From contig NZ_CP150218.1 of assembly GCF_037969875.1 (NCBI RefSeq), positions 6,324,001 through 6,388,000 on the forward strand: a stretch of 64,000 nucleotides of DNA, read 5' to 3'. The translations under genes were made by a program, and so were the position numbers. This document shows, piece by piece, positions 16,491 to 24,762 of the stretch (position 1 is its first letter; every line of letters begins with the position of its first letter). Under the pieces are notes generated by a model that saw only the letters and a list, made by a program, of their open reading frames with translations, did not search any database and had not been told where the DNA came from. The stretch comes from Paenibacillus sp. FSL R7-0337. Lineage in GTDB: Bacteria; Bacillota; Bacilli; Paenibacillales; Paenibacillaceae.

Positions 16491-16946
16491 CTAGAGCAGC
16501 GCCTTGAAGGAATGGCGGATCACATCGCCGCGGCTGATGATGCCGACCAGCACATGGTTCCGTTCAACGGGAACCTTTTTGATCTGCTTTTTGCCGAGGA
16601 TGGTAGCGATGGCTTCAATATCTTCTTCGGCATGCACGGTGATGACCTTCTTCTTGGCGATAGCCATTACGTTCAGACCCAGCAGCTTCTGCGCCCGTTC
16701 CTCGAACAGATCATTATCCCCGACGAACACATTAATCTGGAAAAAAGAATCCACGATCAGATCCTCATGCCTGCCGATATAGCGCATGATATCCCCGTCG
16801 CTGAGGTAGGCGACAATCTCGTTCCGGTCATTGACTACGGGCATGCCGCTGATCCGGTGGGCAATACATTTCTCAATAAAAGTCCGTACGGTGTCTTCCT
16901 GCTTAACCTTGTACACCTGACGGACCATGAATTCATGGGCTTTCAT
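16491..16946 (-). CDS. Tandem CBS-domain protein
   Basis: 151 residues made almost entirely of two CBS motifs forming one Bateman module. The first reads from MVRQVYKVKQEDTVRTFIEK to PVVNDRNEIVAYLSDGDIMRY, the second from VITVHAEEDIEAIATILGKK to RNHVLVGIISRGDVIRH. Such modules bind adenine nucleotides or similar ligands; no effector domain is attached. It is divergent from a MarR gene, and a palindromic site lies between them. Confidence 0.83.
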   Translation of the reverse strand: MKAHEFMVRQVYKVKQEDTVRTFIEKCIAHRISGMPVVNDRNEIVAYLSDGDIMRYIGRHEDLIVDSFFQINVFVGDNDLFEERAQKLLGLNVMAIAKKKVITVHAEEDIEAIATILGKKQIKKVPVERNHVLVGIISRGDVIRHSFKALL

Positions 16947-17003
16947 ACCGGTTCCCCCTGAAAATTAGCTTCTGCAGAAATAAGTTGTATCATGAAAGTA
17001 TAT

Positions 17004-17020
17004 ACTTGTATTATACAAGT
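17004..17020. promoter_or_regulatory. Palindromic operator candidate between the CBS and MarR genes
   Basis: Perfect 7-base arms ACTTGTA and TACAAGT separated by TTA. This size and symmetry suit a MarR-family dimer. It lies in the 119-base divergent region, 46 bases before the marR-type start codon, so autoregulation and control of the CBS gene are plausible. Confidence 0.6.
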
Positions 17021-17065
17021 GAAAAGAGTAAAGTCAATGAATAAAAGAGAAGAGGGGCGCCCGGC

Positions 17066-17500
17066 ATGGACAAACATTCAATTAAGACAATAGAGCTGGA
17101 AATGGCGGTTCTGTTCCGCCGTCTCACTTCGATTACCACGTTCAAAAAAATCGGCAATCTGGATCGTGCGGCCTACCTGCTGCTGCATCACATTGAATCT
17201 CGTGAGGGAACTGCCGGGATCAAGGCAATCTCTGATGAGTTTCAGCTGGATATTTCTACGGTCAGCCGGCAGGCTGCCTCACTGGAGAGCAAGGGGCACA
17301 TCACCCGGGTACCGGACCCTGTGGACGGGCGGGCCTATTCGCTCCAGATTACGGAGACGGGCAAAGCGAGTCTGGAGGAGAACCGGCGGGTCCGGCAGGA
17401 GATGATCGAACAACTGCTAAAGGGCTGGTCGGAGGAGGAGGGACATCTGTTCGGGGAGCTGCTGCAGAAGTTCAATGCGGCTTTTCTGGAGGAGGGCTGA
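17066..17500 (+). CDS. MarR-family transcriptional regulator
   Basis: 144-residue winged-helix repressor. Recognition elements are TAGIKAISDEFQLDISTVSRQAASLESKGHI-like, followed by the wing RVPDPVDGRAYSLQITETGK. Dimerisation helices are at both ends. GAGGGGCG lies before the ATG. The likely operator is the ACTTGTA palindrome upstream. The ligand is unknown. Confidence 0.87.
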   Translation: MDKHSIKTIELEMAVLFRRLTSITTFKKIGNLDRAAYLLLHHIESREGTAGIKAISDEFQLDISTVSRQAASLESKGHITRVPDPVDGRAYSLQITETGKASLEENRRVRQEMIEQLLKGWSEEEGHLFGELLQKFNAAFLEEG

Positions 17501-17570
17501 TGAGGCGCGGAGTTTAAATAACCGGGCCAGCGAGAGCCGGGAAGGGTGTTCAGCCTGGGAAGGAAGAAAT

Positions 17571-17760
17571 CTATTGTATTTTGTACATGCAGATGATGCA
17601 AAAAGGGGGCTGTTTCGGCCCACTGTTGTACTTCCTACATTAGATTTCGCAGAAACAGCCTGGATCGGCCAGATCTGCTCCATTCTGTTGCAGCAAATAC
17701 AGCAGAATGTGTTTTAGGAGGCTTTTGTTCTGCTTCTGTTGTATAGAATACAATCACTCC
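17571..17760. repeat. Degenerate 51-base-scale repeats (TTGTA family)
   Basis: Within the gene-free stretch 17501-17891, units beginning TTGTA or TTGCA occur at 17574, 17626, 17688 and 17739, so spacings are 52, 62 and 51. Several contain small palindromes such as TTGTATAGAATACAA (17739-17753). They look like worn members of the 51-bp arrays seen elsewhere in the window. Confidence 0.5.
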
Positions 17761-17814
17761 TTCTGTATCCCGCCATAAATCCAAGCAAATGCCGGGCATG
17801 ATGCATAACAGGGT

Positions 17815-17860
17815 AAGGGCCGTCCGCAGCGTTACTTCACGCTGCGGACGGCCCTTTGTG
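17815..17860. terminator. Strong hairpin terminator downstream of the amidase remnant
   Basis: Seventeen-base arms AAGGGCCGTCCGCAGCG and CGCTGCGGACGGCCCTT around an 8-base loop. T follows on +, A precedes it, so it may act on both strands. It lies about 30 bases beyond the minus-strand amidase stop. Confidence 0.8.
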
Positions 17861-17891
17861 TCTCATTCTATTCAGGCAACAAGAACAGGCT

Positions 17892-19399
17892 TCAAGCAAA
17901 CCCCGGGTTCCCTCTCATCCCCACCCACAGCGGGGATTGCTCCAGGCAAGCGGCGAGCTGCAATAGCAGATCCTCGCGTCCCTTGGAGGCCATGACCTGG
18001 ACGCCGATTGGCATCCCTTCTGCCGTAAGGTGCACCGGTACGCTCATGGCAGGCTGGCCGGTCAGATTGGCGAGCTGGGTGAAGGGCGTGTAGGTCAGGC
18101 TCGGCTCGAACATCTCATAGATCATCCGCCGCTGCGCGTCCTTGGGCAGCCCGCTGACCTGCATCAGCTTCTCTGTCTCCGCCGCAGTCTGGGTCAGCTC
18201 TCCAACCTTCGGCGCGGAGTCCGCATTGGCCGGGGTAATATACAGATCGAAGCGGTCCATCAGCGCCGCCATCTGCGCAGCGGCTACATCCCATTCGTGC
18301 AGACTGTGTGTACGAATTCTGCCGCCGAGACCTGCTTCCCGGCTTCGGCCAGCACCCAGGTGACAATATCCACTTCCTCTGCCTTAATTGCACGGCCCAT
18401 GGCGCTCTCAAGCGACAGGAACATGGCGGATACTTCTCCGGCGTTCATCGTATAGTAATTGTCCATCAGCCGGACTCCGTTGACCGGGCTCAGCTTCTCA
18501 TCCACCTCATAGCCCTCGGACTCCAGCCACTTGACCGTCTTCCGCACGGCCTCTACTGCCTCAGCGGATACCGGTGTTCCCACCGGCGAAGCGGTGGTGA
18601 AGGCGATCCGCAGCTTCCGCTGTGCAGGCTTCAGCAGATCGTCCAGGTAGACGCCCGGATACAGCGGCGTCTGAAAAGCCGCTTCCGGCTGCACCACCTG
18701 CAGCAGATCCAGCATCGCGGCGCTGTCCCGCACAGAGCGCGTCAGCGCAAAATCAATCGACGCGCCCTGCCACTGGCGGCCGATCCCCGGGCCGACCGGC
18801 GTGCGCCCGCGCGTCGGCTTCAGCCCGAACAGGCCGGTGAACGAGGCCGGTATGCGGATGGAGCCGCCGCCGTCACTGGCTCCGGCGGCCGGAACGATCC
18901 CGGCGGCAACTGCTGCCGCCGCACCGCCGCTGGAGCCGCCGGGTGAACAGGCGGGGTTCCAGGGGTTGCGGGCCGGTCCGTGGAGGAGGGGCTCGGTGAT
19001 GTTTTTGAGCCCGAATTCCGGCGTATTCGTATGGCCCAGTGGAATGAAGCCGCCGCGCCGGATACGGGCCACATAGTTAGAGTCCCGCTTCGCGACATTG
19101 TCCTTCATCAGCAGAGCGCCCGAGGTCAGCGGTTCGCCGCCAATCGCCTGGGAGATATCCTTCAGCAGGAAAGGGACGCCGGCGAACGGGCGGGTGAGAT
19201 CATCGCCATCGACAGGCATCTCCGCAGCTTCCTTCAGCGCGGACTCCCGGCGGGTGCGTACCACCGCATTCAGCAGCGGATTCACCTCATCCATCCGGGC
19301 ATAGGCGGCTTCCACAAGCTCACGCGCTGAGACCTCCCGTGCTTTCACTAGGGCGGCAAGCCCCAGCGCATCATAACCGGAATAAGCAGACAACGACAT
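17892..19399 (-). pseudogene. Amidase, frameshifted near its C-terminal third
   Basis: Amidase-signature hydrolase (GatA-like fold), about 500 residues if intact. The N-terminal part (19399 to about 18305) holds the Ser-cisSer-Lys triad: LLKDIS, PGGSSGGAAAAVAAG and ASDGGGSIRIPAS. Translation then breaks after AAEFVH, and the rest of the domain (SLHEWDVAAAQMAALMDRFD onward, ending GNPGFA) continues in another frame to 17892. The break falls in a CACACA run (complement of about 18305-18311); removing one AC dinucleotide restores VHSLHEWD. So either a recent 2-base duplication inactivated the gene or there is a read error. AAAGAGGT precedes the ATG. Confidence 0.85.
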
Positions 19400-19503
19400 A
19401 GGTATAACCTCTTTCTGGCAGGAACAGGCAAGCTACTTAGCATTCAGGCTATAGCTGCAGTCTCGCGCATAATATATTGCGATATAAGGAGGGCAGAGAC
19501 TTT

Positions 19504-20085
19504 TCAAATGCGATCTTCTGTCAGGTATTGTTTGACCGGGGGAGGGGTATAGTCTGCCATCTGGCGCAGAATGCCCTCCGGAGTTGTATCGTTCAGCATG
19601 ATGGAATGATGCTTCTCCTGCATGAATTGTTCCCGGGCCATGTTGCTGAAGAGTGCAATCAGCGGATCATAATAATGGTTCACATTAAGCAGTCCGCAGG
19701 GCTTCTGATGCAGACCGAGCTGCGCCCAGGTGAAGATCTCGAAATACTCCTCCATCGTGCCCGGGCCGCCCGGCATAGCAATGAATCCGTCCGCCAGCTC
19801 CGACATCTTAAGCTTCCGTTCGTGCATAGAGTCTACCATAATCAGCTCCGTCAGACGGGTGTGCTCGATCTCCCTCTGCTTGAGGAAATGCGGCAGCACC
19901 CCGATCACGCGGCCTCCCGCCTGCATCACACTATCTGCAATAGCCCCCATCAAACCTACAGTAGCTCCGCCATAGATCAGCGTAATGTTGCGTGCGGCAA
20001 GCTCCTTGCCGAGTAGAATAGCCGATTCCTTGTATACGGGCGAAGCCCCTTCACTGGAACCGCAGAACACTGCGATACTCTTCAT
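19504..20085 (-). CDS. LOG-family protein (TIGR00730; nucleoside 5'-monophosphate phosphoribohydrolase type)
   Basis: 193-residue Rossmann-like protein. The family motif PGGPGTMEEYFE (about 105-116) and the upstream R90-K91 pair are intact, and an early GSSEG nucleotide-binding stretch is present. Members cleave cytokinin riboside or ordinary purine 5'-monophosphates to base plus ribose 5-phosphate; the bacterial substrate is often unclear. AAAGGAGAG lies upstream of the ATG. It stands alone on the minus strand between the amidase remnant and the tyrS leader. Confidence 0.87.
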   Translation of the reverse strand: MKSIAVFCGSSEGASPVYKESAILLGKELAARNITLIYGGATVGLMGAIADSVMQAGGRVIGVLPHFLKQREIEHTRLTELIMVDSMHERKLKMSELADGFIAMPGGPGTMEEYFEIFTWAQLGLHQKPCGLLNVNHYYDPLIALFSNMAREQFMQEKHHSIMLNDTTPEGILRQMADYTPPPVKQYLTEDRI

Positions 20086-20231
20086 AAGCTGCTGACTCTC
20101 CTTTGTCTTAAGATAATGTAATGTGCTTTGAAGAACGGTTGTTTCCTCTCCCTAATGTATCACGGATTCAGGTGCATGTAACATTTTTCTCGGTGCCGGA
20201 GCAGGCTGGTTCGTTGCGGTGGTTCTCTGCA

Positions 20232-20260
20232 TTGACAACTTTTTGCGGAGCGGCTATACT
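20232..20260 (+). promoter_or_regulatory. Sigma-A promoter of tyrS
   Basis: Consensus -35 TTGACA at 20232-20237, exactly 17 bases, then -10 TATACT at 20255-20260. Transcription should begin near 20267, just before the T-box leader. Confidence 0.85.
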
Positions 20261-20266
20261 TTCTGT

Positions 20267-20534
20267 AATCTTATAGTTGGTATACGTTGAACGAGCCAGT
20301 AGCAGCCTTGTCCCTGTTCCCAGAGAGCCGGGGGTCGATGGAACCCGGTACACACAAGCGGACTGTGAATTACGCCTCGGGAGTATCTTGGGTAATGCCA
20401 AGCGGAGCTAAGCGAACGATAACTCGCCTGAGAGTGGTACGGACCTGTGTGCAATATGGGGTCTGTGCAATTTGGGTGGTAACACGGTTAATACTAATCG
20501 TCCCTGTGTCTGAATAGACAAGGGGCGATTTTTT
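20267..20534 (+). promoter_or_regulatory. Tyrosine T-box leader with terminator
   Basis: RNA element that reads uncharged tRNA-Tyr and switches tyrS on when tyrosine charging is low. Visible parts in order: AGTA loop (about 20298), stem I GA motif CAGAGAGCCGGGGG (20321 on), the GTGAAT stretch followed by specifier codon TAC at 20371-20373 (Tyr), T-box sequence TTTGGGTGGTAACACGG (20471-20487) that pairs with the tRNA acceptor end, and a terminator hairpin at 20497-20528 (ATCGTCCC against GGGGCGAT) followed by six T. The specifier matches the downstream gene, which makes the call secure. Confidence 0.92.
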
Positions 20535-20675
20535 GTTGTCTGTGTGCTTGGGGATACTGGCTTAGTGCCTGCGCGGGCGGGCTTTTGGCTTCTGTGGCTT
20601 GATGCGGTATAGCTGCTGTTTTTTTGACGGATACCAAGGGATATAGAACAATCACTTACACAAAAGGGGCTGTAC

Positions 20676-21938
20676 ATGTTGAACATTATTGACGAGCTAT
20701 TGTGGCGCGATGCCATTAACCAGCAGACAGATGCGGACGGACTGCGTGAATTGACAGAGAGTAAGGCGGTATCGCTGTATTGCGGCGTAGACCCTACGGG
20801 CAACAGTATGCATATCGGCCATCTGATTCCATTCATGATGCTGCGGCGCTTCCAGCTGGCGGGTCACCGTCCGGTGATTCTGATCGGAGGAGCGACGGGA
20901 ACGATCGGCGATCCGAGCGGACGCCAGAGCGAGCGCTCGTTGCAGACGCTGGAGCAGGTGCAGGAGAATGTGGATGCCCTGACGGCGCAGATGAAGAAGC
21001 TGTTCATTACCGATGGCGACAACCAGGTGCGGATGGTGAATAACTACGACTGGACCAAGGATATGAATGTCATCGAATTCCTGCGTGATATCGGCAAAAA
21101 CTTCAGCATCAACACGATGCTGGCGAAGGACGTAGTGTCCAGCCGTCTGGACAGCGGAATCTCGTTCACCGAGTTCTCTTACCAGATTCTGCAATCTATG
21201 GATTACCTGCACCTGTTCCAGCACGAGGATGTGCAGCTCCAAATCGGCGGGTCCGACCAATGGGGCAATATTACGAGCGGCCTTGATCTGATCCGTAAAA
21301 AAGAGGGCAACGAAGCCAAAGCCTTCGGCCTGACCATCCCGCTTATGCTGAAGGCTGACGGTACGAAATTCGGCAAATCCGCCGGCGGCGCTATCTGGCT
21401 CGATCCGAAGCAGACCACGCCATACGAGTTCTACCAGTTCTGGGCGAACACCGATGACCGCGATGTGGTCAAATACCTGAAGTACTTCACCTTCCTGAGC
21501 AAAGAGGAGATCGAAGCACTGGAAGAGAAGGTAGCCACCGAGCCGCATAAACGCGAAGCGCAAAAAGCGCTGGCCGAGGAAATGACCCGGTTCGTGCACA
21601 GCGAGGAGCTGCTGGAGCAGGCCAAGCGCATCAGTGCGGCGCTGTTCAGCGGCGATATCCGCTCGCTGACTGCGGACGAAATCGAGGAAGGCTTCAAGGA
21701 AATGCCGACCTTCACAGCAGGCAAAGAGACCAAGAACATCGTAGACTGGCTGGTTGAGCTGGGAGTGGAGCCATCCAAACGCCAGGCGCGTGAGGATATT
21801 ACCAAAGGCGCAATCTCGATCAACGGCGAGCGCGTGAATGAGCTGGAGACGGAGATTACGGCCGATGACGCCATCGGCGGCAAGTTCATCATCGTCCGTA
21901 AGGGCAAAAAGAACTACAGCCTGGTGAAGCTGGTCTAA
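20676..21938 (+). CDS. tyrS: Tyrosyl-tRNA synthetase
   Basis: 420-residue class I aminoacyl-tRNA synthetase that charges tRNA-Tyr. The HIGH motif appears literally in NSMHIGHLIPF, and the KMSKS loop as KFGKS within LKADGTKFGKSAGG. An S4 RNA-binding domain forms the C-terminus (VEPSKRQAREDITKGAISIN). AAAGGGG precedes the ATG. Expression is governed by the T-box upstream. Downstream lies a 38-bp tandem repeat before a distant terminator. Confidence 0.97.
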   Translation: MLNIIDELLWRDAINQQTDADGLRELTESKAVSLYCGVDPTGNSMHIGHLIPFMMLRRFQLAGHRPVILIGGATGTIGDPSGRQSERSLQTLEQVQENVDALTAQMKKLFITDGDNQVRMVNNYDWTKDMNVIEFLRDIGKNFSINTMLAKDVVSSRLDSGISFTEFSYQILQSMDYLHLFQHEDVQLQIGGSDQWGNITSGLDLIRKKEGNEAKAFGLTIPLMLKADGTKFGKSAGGAIWLDPKQTTPYEFYQFWANTDDRDVVKYLKYFTFLSKEEIEALEEKVATEPHKREAQKALAEEMTRFVHSEELLEQAKRISAALFSGDIRSLTADEIEEGFKEMPTFTAGKETKNIVDWLVELGVEPSKRQAREDITKGAISINGERVNELETEITADDAIGGKFIIVRKGKKNYSLVKLV

Positions 21939-22069
21939 GCGGAAGCTGCCGGGTGATGGATTGCGGAAGGCGAATAGAGTGAGCTGGATGTTGAGCTGGA
22001 TCTGGAGCGGTGTTAGGCTGGAACGAGGTTGATGTGGTTAGTGTGAGATGGCTGAGTGAGGTTGGGCTA

Positions 22070-22297
22070 GATGAGCTAGAATTAGACCGATGAGTTATGT
22101 CGGGCTAGATGAGCTAGAGTGAGGCAGATGAGTTGTGTTGGGCGAGATGAGCTAGAGTGAGACAGATGAGTTGTGTTGGGCGAGATGAGCTAGAGTGAGA
22201 CAGATGAGTTATGTCGGGCTAGATGAGCTAGAGTGAGGCAGATGAGTTGTGTTGGGCTAGATGAGCTAGAGTGAGACAGATGAGTGAGGTTGAGATA
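22070..22297. repeat. 38-bp tandem repeat, six units
   Basis: Six near-identical units of 38 bases begin with GATGAGCTAGA at 22070, 22108, 22146, 22184, 22222 and 22260; a partial unit follows, and degenerate relatives (GAGCTGGAT, GAGTGAGGTTG) extend upstream to about 21980. 38 is not a multiple of three, so this is not coding. It fills the space between tyrS and the terminator at 22340. Confidence 0.9.
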
Positions 22298-22339
22298 GAT
22301 GAGCTTGAATGAGAATGGTGTGAAGTAACTGAGTGATTG

Positions 22340-22379
22340 GGCTATCCCGCTGTCAGCAGTGACGGGGATAGCCTTTTTT
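22340..22379 (+). terminator. Rho-independent terminator of the tyrS unit
   Basis: GGCTATCCC (22340-22348) pairs with GGGATAGCC (22365-22373), with an inner TGTCA/TGACG stem, then six T. It is 400 bases beyond tyrS, after the 38-bp repeat, so the repeat would be transcribed. Confidence 0.88.
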
Positions 22380-22543
22380 GGTGGTCGCGGGGTGTAGGCT
22401 GGTTTCCCATCTGTTCCCTGACCGCTATAGGCCGGAAGCGTGGCTGCCTCGTGAAATCACAGGGATAAATCCCTTTGATACGGTGCGACCCCCTTATCCC
22501 GGAGTCCTCCGTATCAAATCGGTACTTGTCGTAGATATGCTCT

Positions 22544-23518
22544 TTATTTCGCTTTTTCTCTCGGCCAGAAGAAGCGGGAGCGGTCTTCTTGGGTCAGGAC
22601 CCACTCCGCAAAGGTAGCTGGCGGCATGTTCCGAAGGCTCGTATGCATTCTGCGGTTGTTGTAAAAGTCCATGTACCGGTCCACCGCTTCATAGGCCTCT
22701 TCGAACGTGTCGAATGCCTCTTTGCGGAACAAATCCCGGTCAATATTACTGTGGAACGATTCAATAAAAGCGTTTAAATCCGGCGTTCGAGGCGGAATGC
22801 GTTCATGGATCATTTCCCAGCTTTCACACATGTCGCCAAACAGGTGGCTGACGAACTGTGGGCCGTTGTCGGTGCGGATCACCGGGCGTGCGCTGCCAGG
22901 GGCGCAGTGTTGCTCCATGGCGCGTCCCAGCGTCTGGCAGGCGTGCTTGGCCTCACACGACGATCCGCGGTGGTAGCCGACGATGACACGGGTAAACACA
23001 TCGATAATGCTCAGGACAAAGAAATGCCGGTCGCGGCCCGCCACGTACCCGTACTTAATGTCCATCTGCCAGAGCTGGCCTGCTCCGGTAATGACCCGGT
23101 TCTCCGGCAGCTTCCGGGGATGCTTAAAACGCTTGTGACGCTGCGGCTGCAGGATATCCAGCGCCTGACACAGCCGGTAGCTTTTCTTGTGATTAAGCTT
23201 TAAACGGTGCTGGTTCCACAAGCACTTGGCCAGCAGTTTGTATCCGTACACGTGCTCTTCTCCAGCGATTAATTCCAGCAGCCATTCCTGGATTTCCTCG
23301 TCGCTAATCTTCGCTCCAGACTCGGTCAGGGAGTAGCCGGGTACGGGTCTTCCGCGCCCCTGGGGTACGGCCTGTGTATCCTGTGACTTGCGTTTCTTAC
23401 GGTCGTAATACGTAGACTCTGCTAGCCCCACGAGACGTAGTACCAGCGCTGCGGAATATCCCTGCTTAATGAACATCTCGGCTACCTCGATTTTTTCGGA
23501 TAAGCAGGGGTTGGCTTT
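22544..23518 (-). CDS. IS3-family transposase OrfB (DDE integrase domain, -1 frame)
   Basis: Catalytic frame reached by -1 slippage from OrfA at 23521-23515; an internal ATG lies at 23476. The HTH_21-like region is EEHVYGYKLLAKCLWNQHRL. The DDE triad is seen in MDIKYGYV, RTDNGPQFVS and NAFIESFHSNIDRD. The C-terminus has YNNRRMHTSLRNMPPATF. The frame is undamaged. It differs clearly in sequence from the element at 12.6 kb, so these are separate arrivals. Confidence 0.87.
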   Translation of the reverse strand, partial: KANPCLSEKIEVAEMFIKQGYSAALVLRLVGLAESTYYDRKKRKSQDTQAVPQGRGRPVPGYSLTESGAKISDEEIQEWLLELIAGEEHVYGYKLLAKCLWNQHRLKLNHKKSYRLCQALDILQPQRHKRFKHPRKLPENRVITGAGQLWQMDIKYGYVAGRDRHFFVLSIIDVFTRVIVGYHRGSSCEAKHACQTLGRAMEQHCAPGSARPVIRTDNGPQFVSHLFGDMCESWEMIHERIPPRTPDLNAFIESFHSNIDRDLFRKEAFDTFEEAYEAVDRYMDFYNNRRMHTSLRNMPPATFAEWVLTQEDRSRFFWPREKAK

Positions 23519-23796
23519 TTTAGCAGTTCACGCAGAATCTCAATCTCTAACTCCTTTTCACCGAGCATCTTGACGGCCTTCTCATATTTCTGCTCGAGCT
23601 CTACCAGGCGCTTCAGTTCCTCTACCTGCTCCTGGGGGTACGGATGATCTTGTTCCCCATGGGCTTCCCGGTAATCCCTCACCCACTGATTCACCGTAGA
23701 CGGAGTCACCCCATACTTTCGGGCAACCACCGCCGCCTTAATGCCAGATAACACCTCTTGCGCTGCCTTCTCTCTTGTTCCTGTTAAGTGTCCCAT
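23482..23796 (-). CDS. IS3-family transposase OrfA
   Basis: About 104-residue DNA-binding subunit with HTH (VLSGIKAAVVARKYGVTPST, VNQWVRDYREAHG) and a leucine-rich coiled coil (VEELKRLVELEQKYEKAVKM). The ATG at 23796 is preferred over the one at 23805, because the AGGAGGAGG site abuts the earlier ATG. Near its end the codons CTA AAA AAG form the slippery heptamer A AAA AAG for OrfAB production. Confidence 0.83.
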   Translation of the reverse strand: MGHLTGTREKAAQEVLSGIKAAVVARKYGVTPSTVNQWVRDYREAHGEQDHPYPQEQVEELKRLVELEQKYEKAVKMLGEKELEIEILRELLKKPTPAYPKKSR

Positions 23797-23871
23797 ACCG
23801 TTCATCCTCCTCCTATCTCTAGTCTACATTTTTGTGGGGGAGGACTCCAACTTCATTAGGGGGCTGTGGAG

Positions 23872-24050
23872 GATATCGCTGGAAGTAGGCTGAGTGAGCA
23901 AATTAAGTGTATAAATCCCTCAGATAACGCTGGAAATAGGCTAAATGAGCAAATCAAATGTATAAATCCCTCAGATAACGCCGGAAGTAGGCTGAGTGAG
24001 TAAATTAAGTGTATAAATCCCTCAGAGGGGCTGACGGATGGGAAGAGGCA
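23872..24050. repeat. 51-bp repeat array (ATAAATCCC family), locus A
   Basis: ATAAATCCCTCAG cores at 23911, 23962 and 24013, exactly 51 bases apart, each unit continuing with a diverged GGAAGTAGGCTGAGTGAGCAA. A half unit precedes the first. In related units at 45 kb the core is the palindrome GGGATAAATCCC. It directly adjoins the GTGCAC array. Confidence 0.85.
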
Positions 24051-24700
24051 GGTTAATGAGGAGCATTAGTGCACCTGAATTCGGCGCGAACGGCCGAAAC
24101 AAGCCAATGAGGAGCATTAGTGCACCTGAATTTGGCGCGAACGGCCGAAACAAGCCAATCAGGAGCACAAGTGCACCTGAATTTGGCGCGAACGGCCGAA
24201 ACGAGCTAATCAGGAGCACAAGTGCACCTGAATTCAGCGCAATCGGCCGAAATGAGCTAATCAGGAGCACAAGTGCACCTGAATTCAGCGCAATCGGCCG
24301 AAATGAGCTAATCAGGAGCACAAGTGCACCTGAATTCGGCGCGAACGGCCGAAACGAGCCAATGAGGAGCATTAGTGCACCTGAATTCAGCGCAATCGGC
24401 CGAAATGAGCTAATCAGGAGCACAAGTGCACCTGAATTCGGCGCGAACGGCCGAAATGAGCTAATCAGGAGCACAAGTGCACCTGAATTCAGCGCAATCG
24501 GCCGAAATGAGCTAATCAGGAGCACAAGTGCACCTGAATTCGGTGCAAACGGCCGAAACAAGCCAATGAGGAGCACAAGTGCACCTGAATTCAGCGCAAG
24601 CGGCCGAAACGAGCCAATGAGGAGCACAAGTGCACCTGAATTCAGCGCGAACGGCCGAAACGAGCCAATCAGGAGCATAAGTGCCCCTGAAATTCAGCGT
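24050..24700. repeat. 51-bp repeat array of 13 units (AGTGCACCTGAATT family), locus A
   Basis: The GTGCAC core occurs at 24069 and then every 51 bases without exception to 24681 (13 units; the last reads GTGCCC). Units share AGGAGCAYNAGTGCACCTGA and a second half GGCGCGAACGGCCGAAAC or CAGCGCAATCGGCCGAAATG. Because 51 is 17 codons, open frames of over 200 codons exist on both strands; neither looks like a real protein. The gene-free stretch 23806-24762 is entirely IS end plus these two arrays. Confidence 0.93.
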
Positions 24701-24762
24701 ACGCCCCTTCCCCGCCGGACACCCACCCAGTCCAGCGCGACATCTGACGGGAGAGCCAGGCT

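Larger units (their letters stand above)
22489..23863 (-). mobile_element. IS3-family insertion sequence (second, distinct type)
   Basis: About 1.37 kb, inserted in minus orientation. Ends: CCCCCTTATCCCGGAGTCCTCC on the left resembles the reverse complement of the right end, CCCCCTAATG then TTGGAGTCCTCC. I see no clear target duplication, so boundaries may be off by a few bases. It contains OrfA and OrfB with a -1 slippery heptamer. It lies within ATAAATCCC-type repeat DNA (one unit at 22463-22474, more from 23911). Confidence 0.82.

Noticed and set aside
20471..20487. Unrelated GGGTGGT stretch at 47325-47335 as a second T-box
   Set aside because: The xylanase leader shows no specifier stem or terminator, only a chance match to part of the T-box core.
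20697..21599. 300-codon minus-strand frame inside tyrS
   Set aside because: Antisense shadow of tyrS, which is supported by HIGH and KFGKS motifs and the T-box.
22070..22297. CRISPR array at the 38-bp repeat
   Set aside because: Units are contiguous with no spacers.
24069..24681. CRISPR array
   Set aside because: The 51-base units are repeats throughout with no unique spacers, and no cas genes are present.
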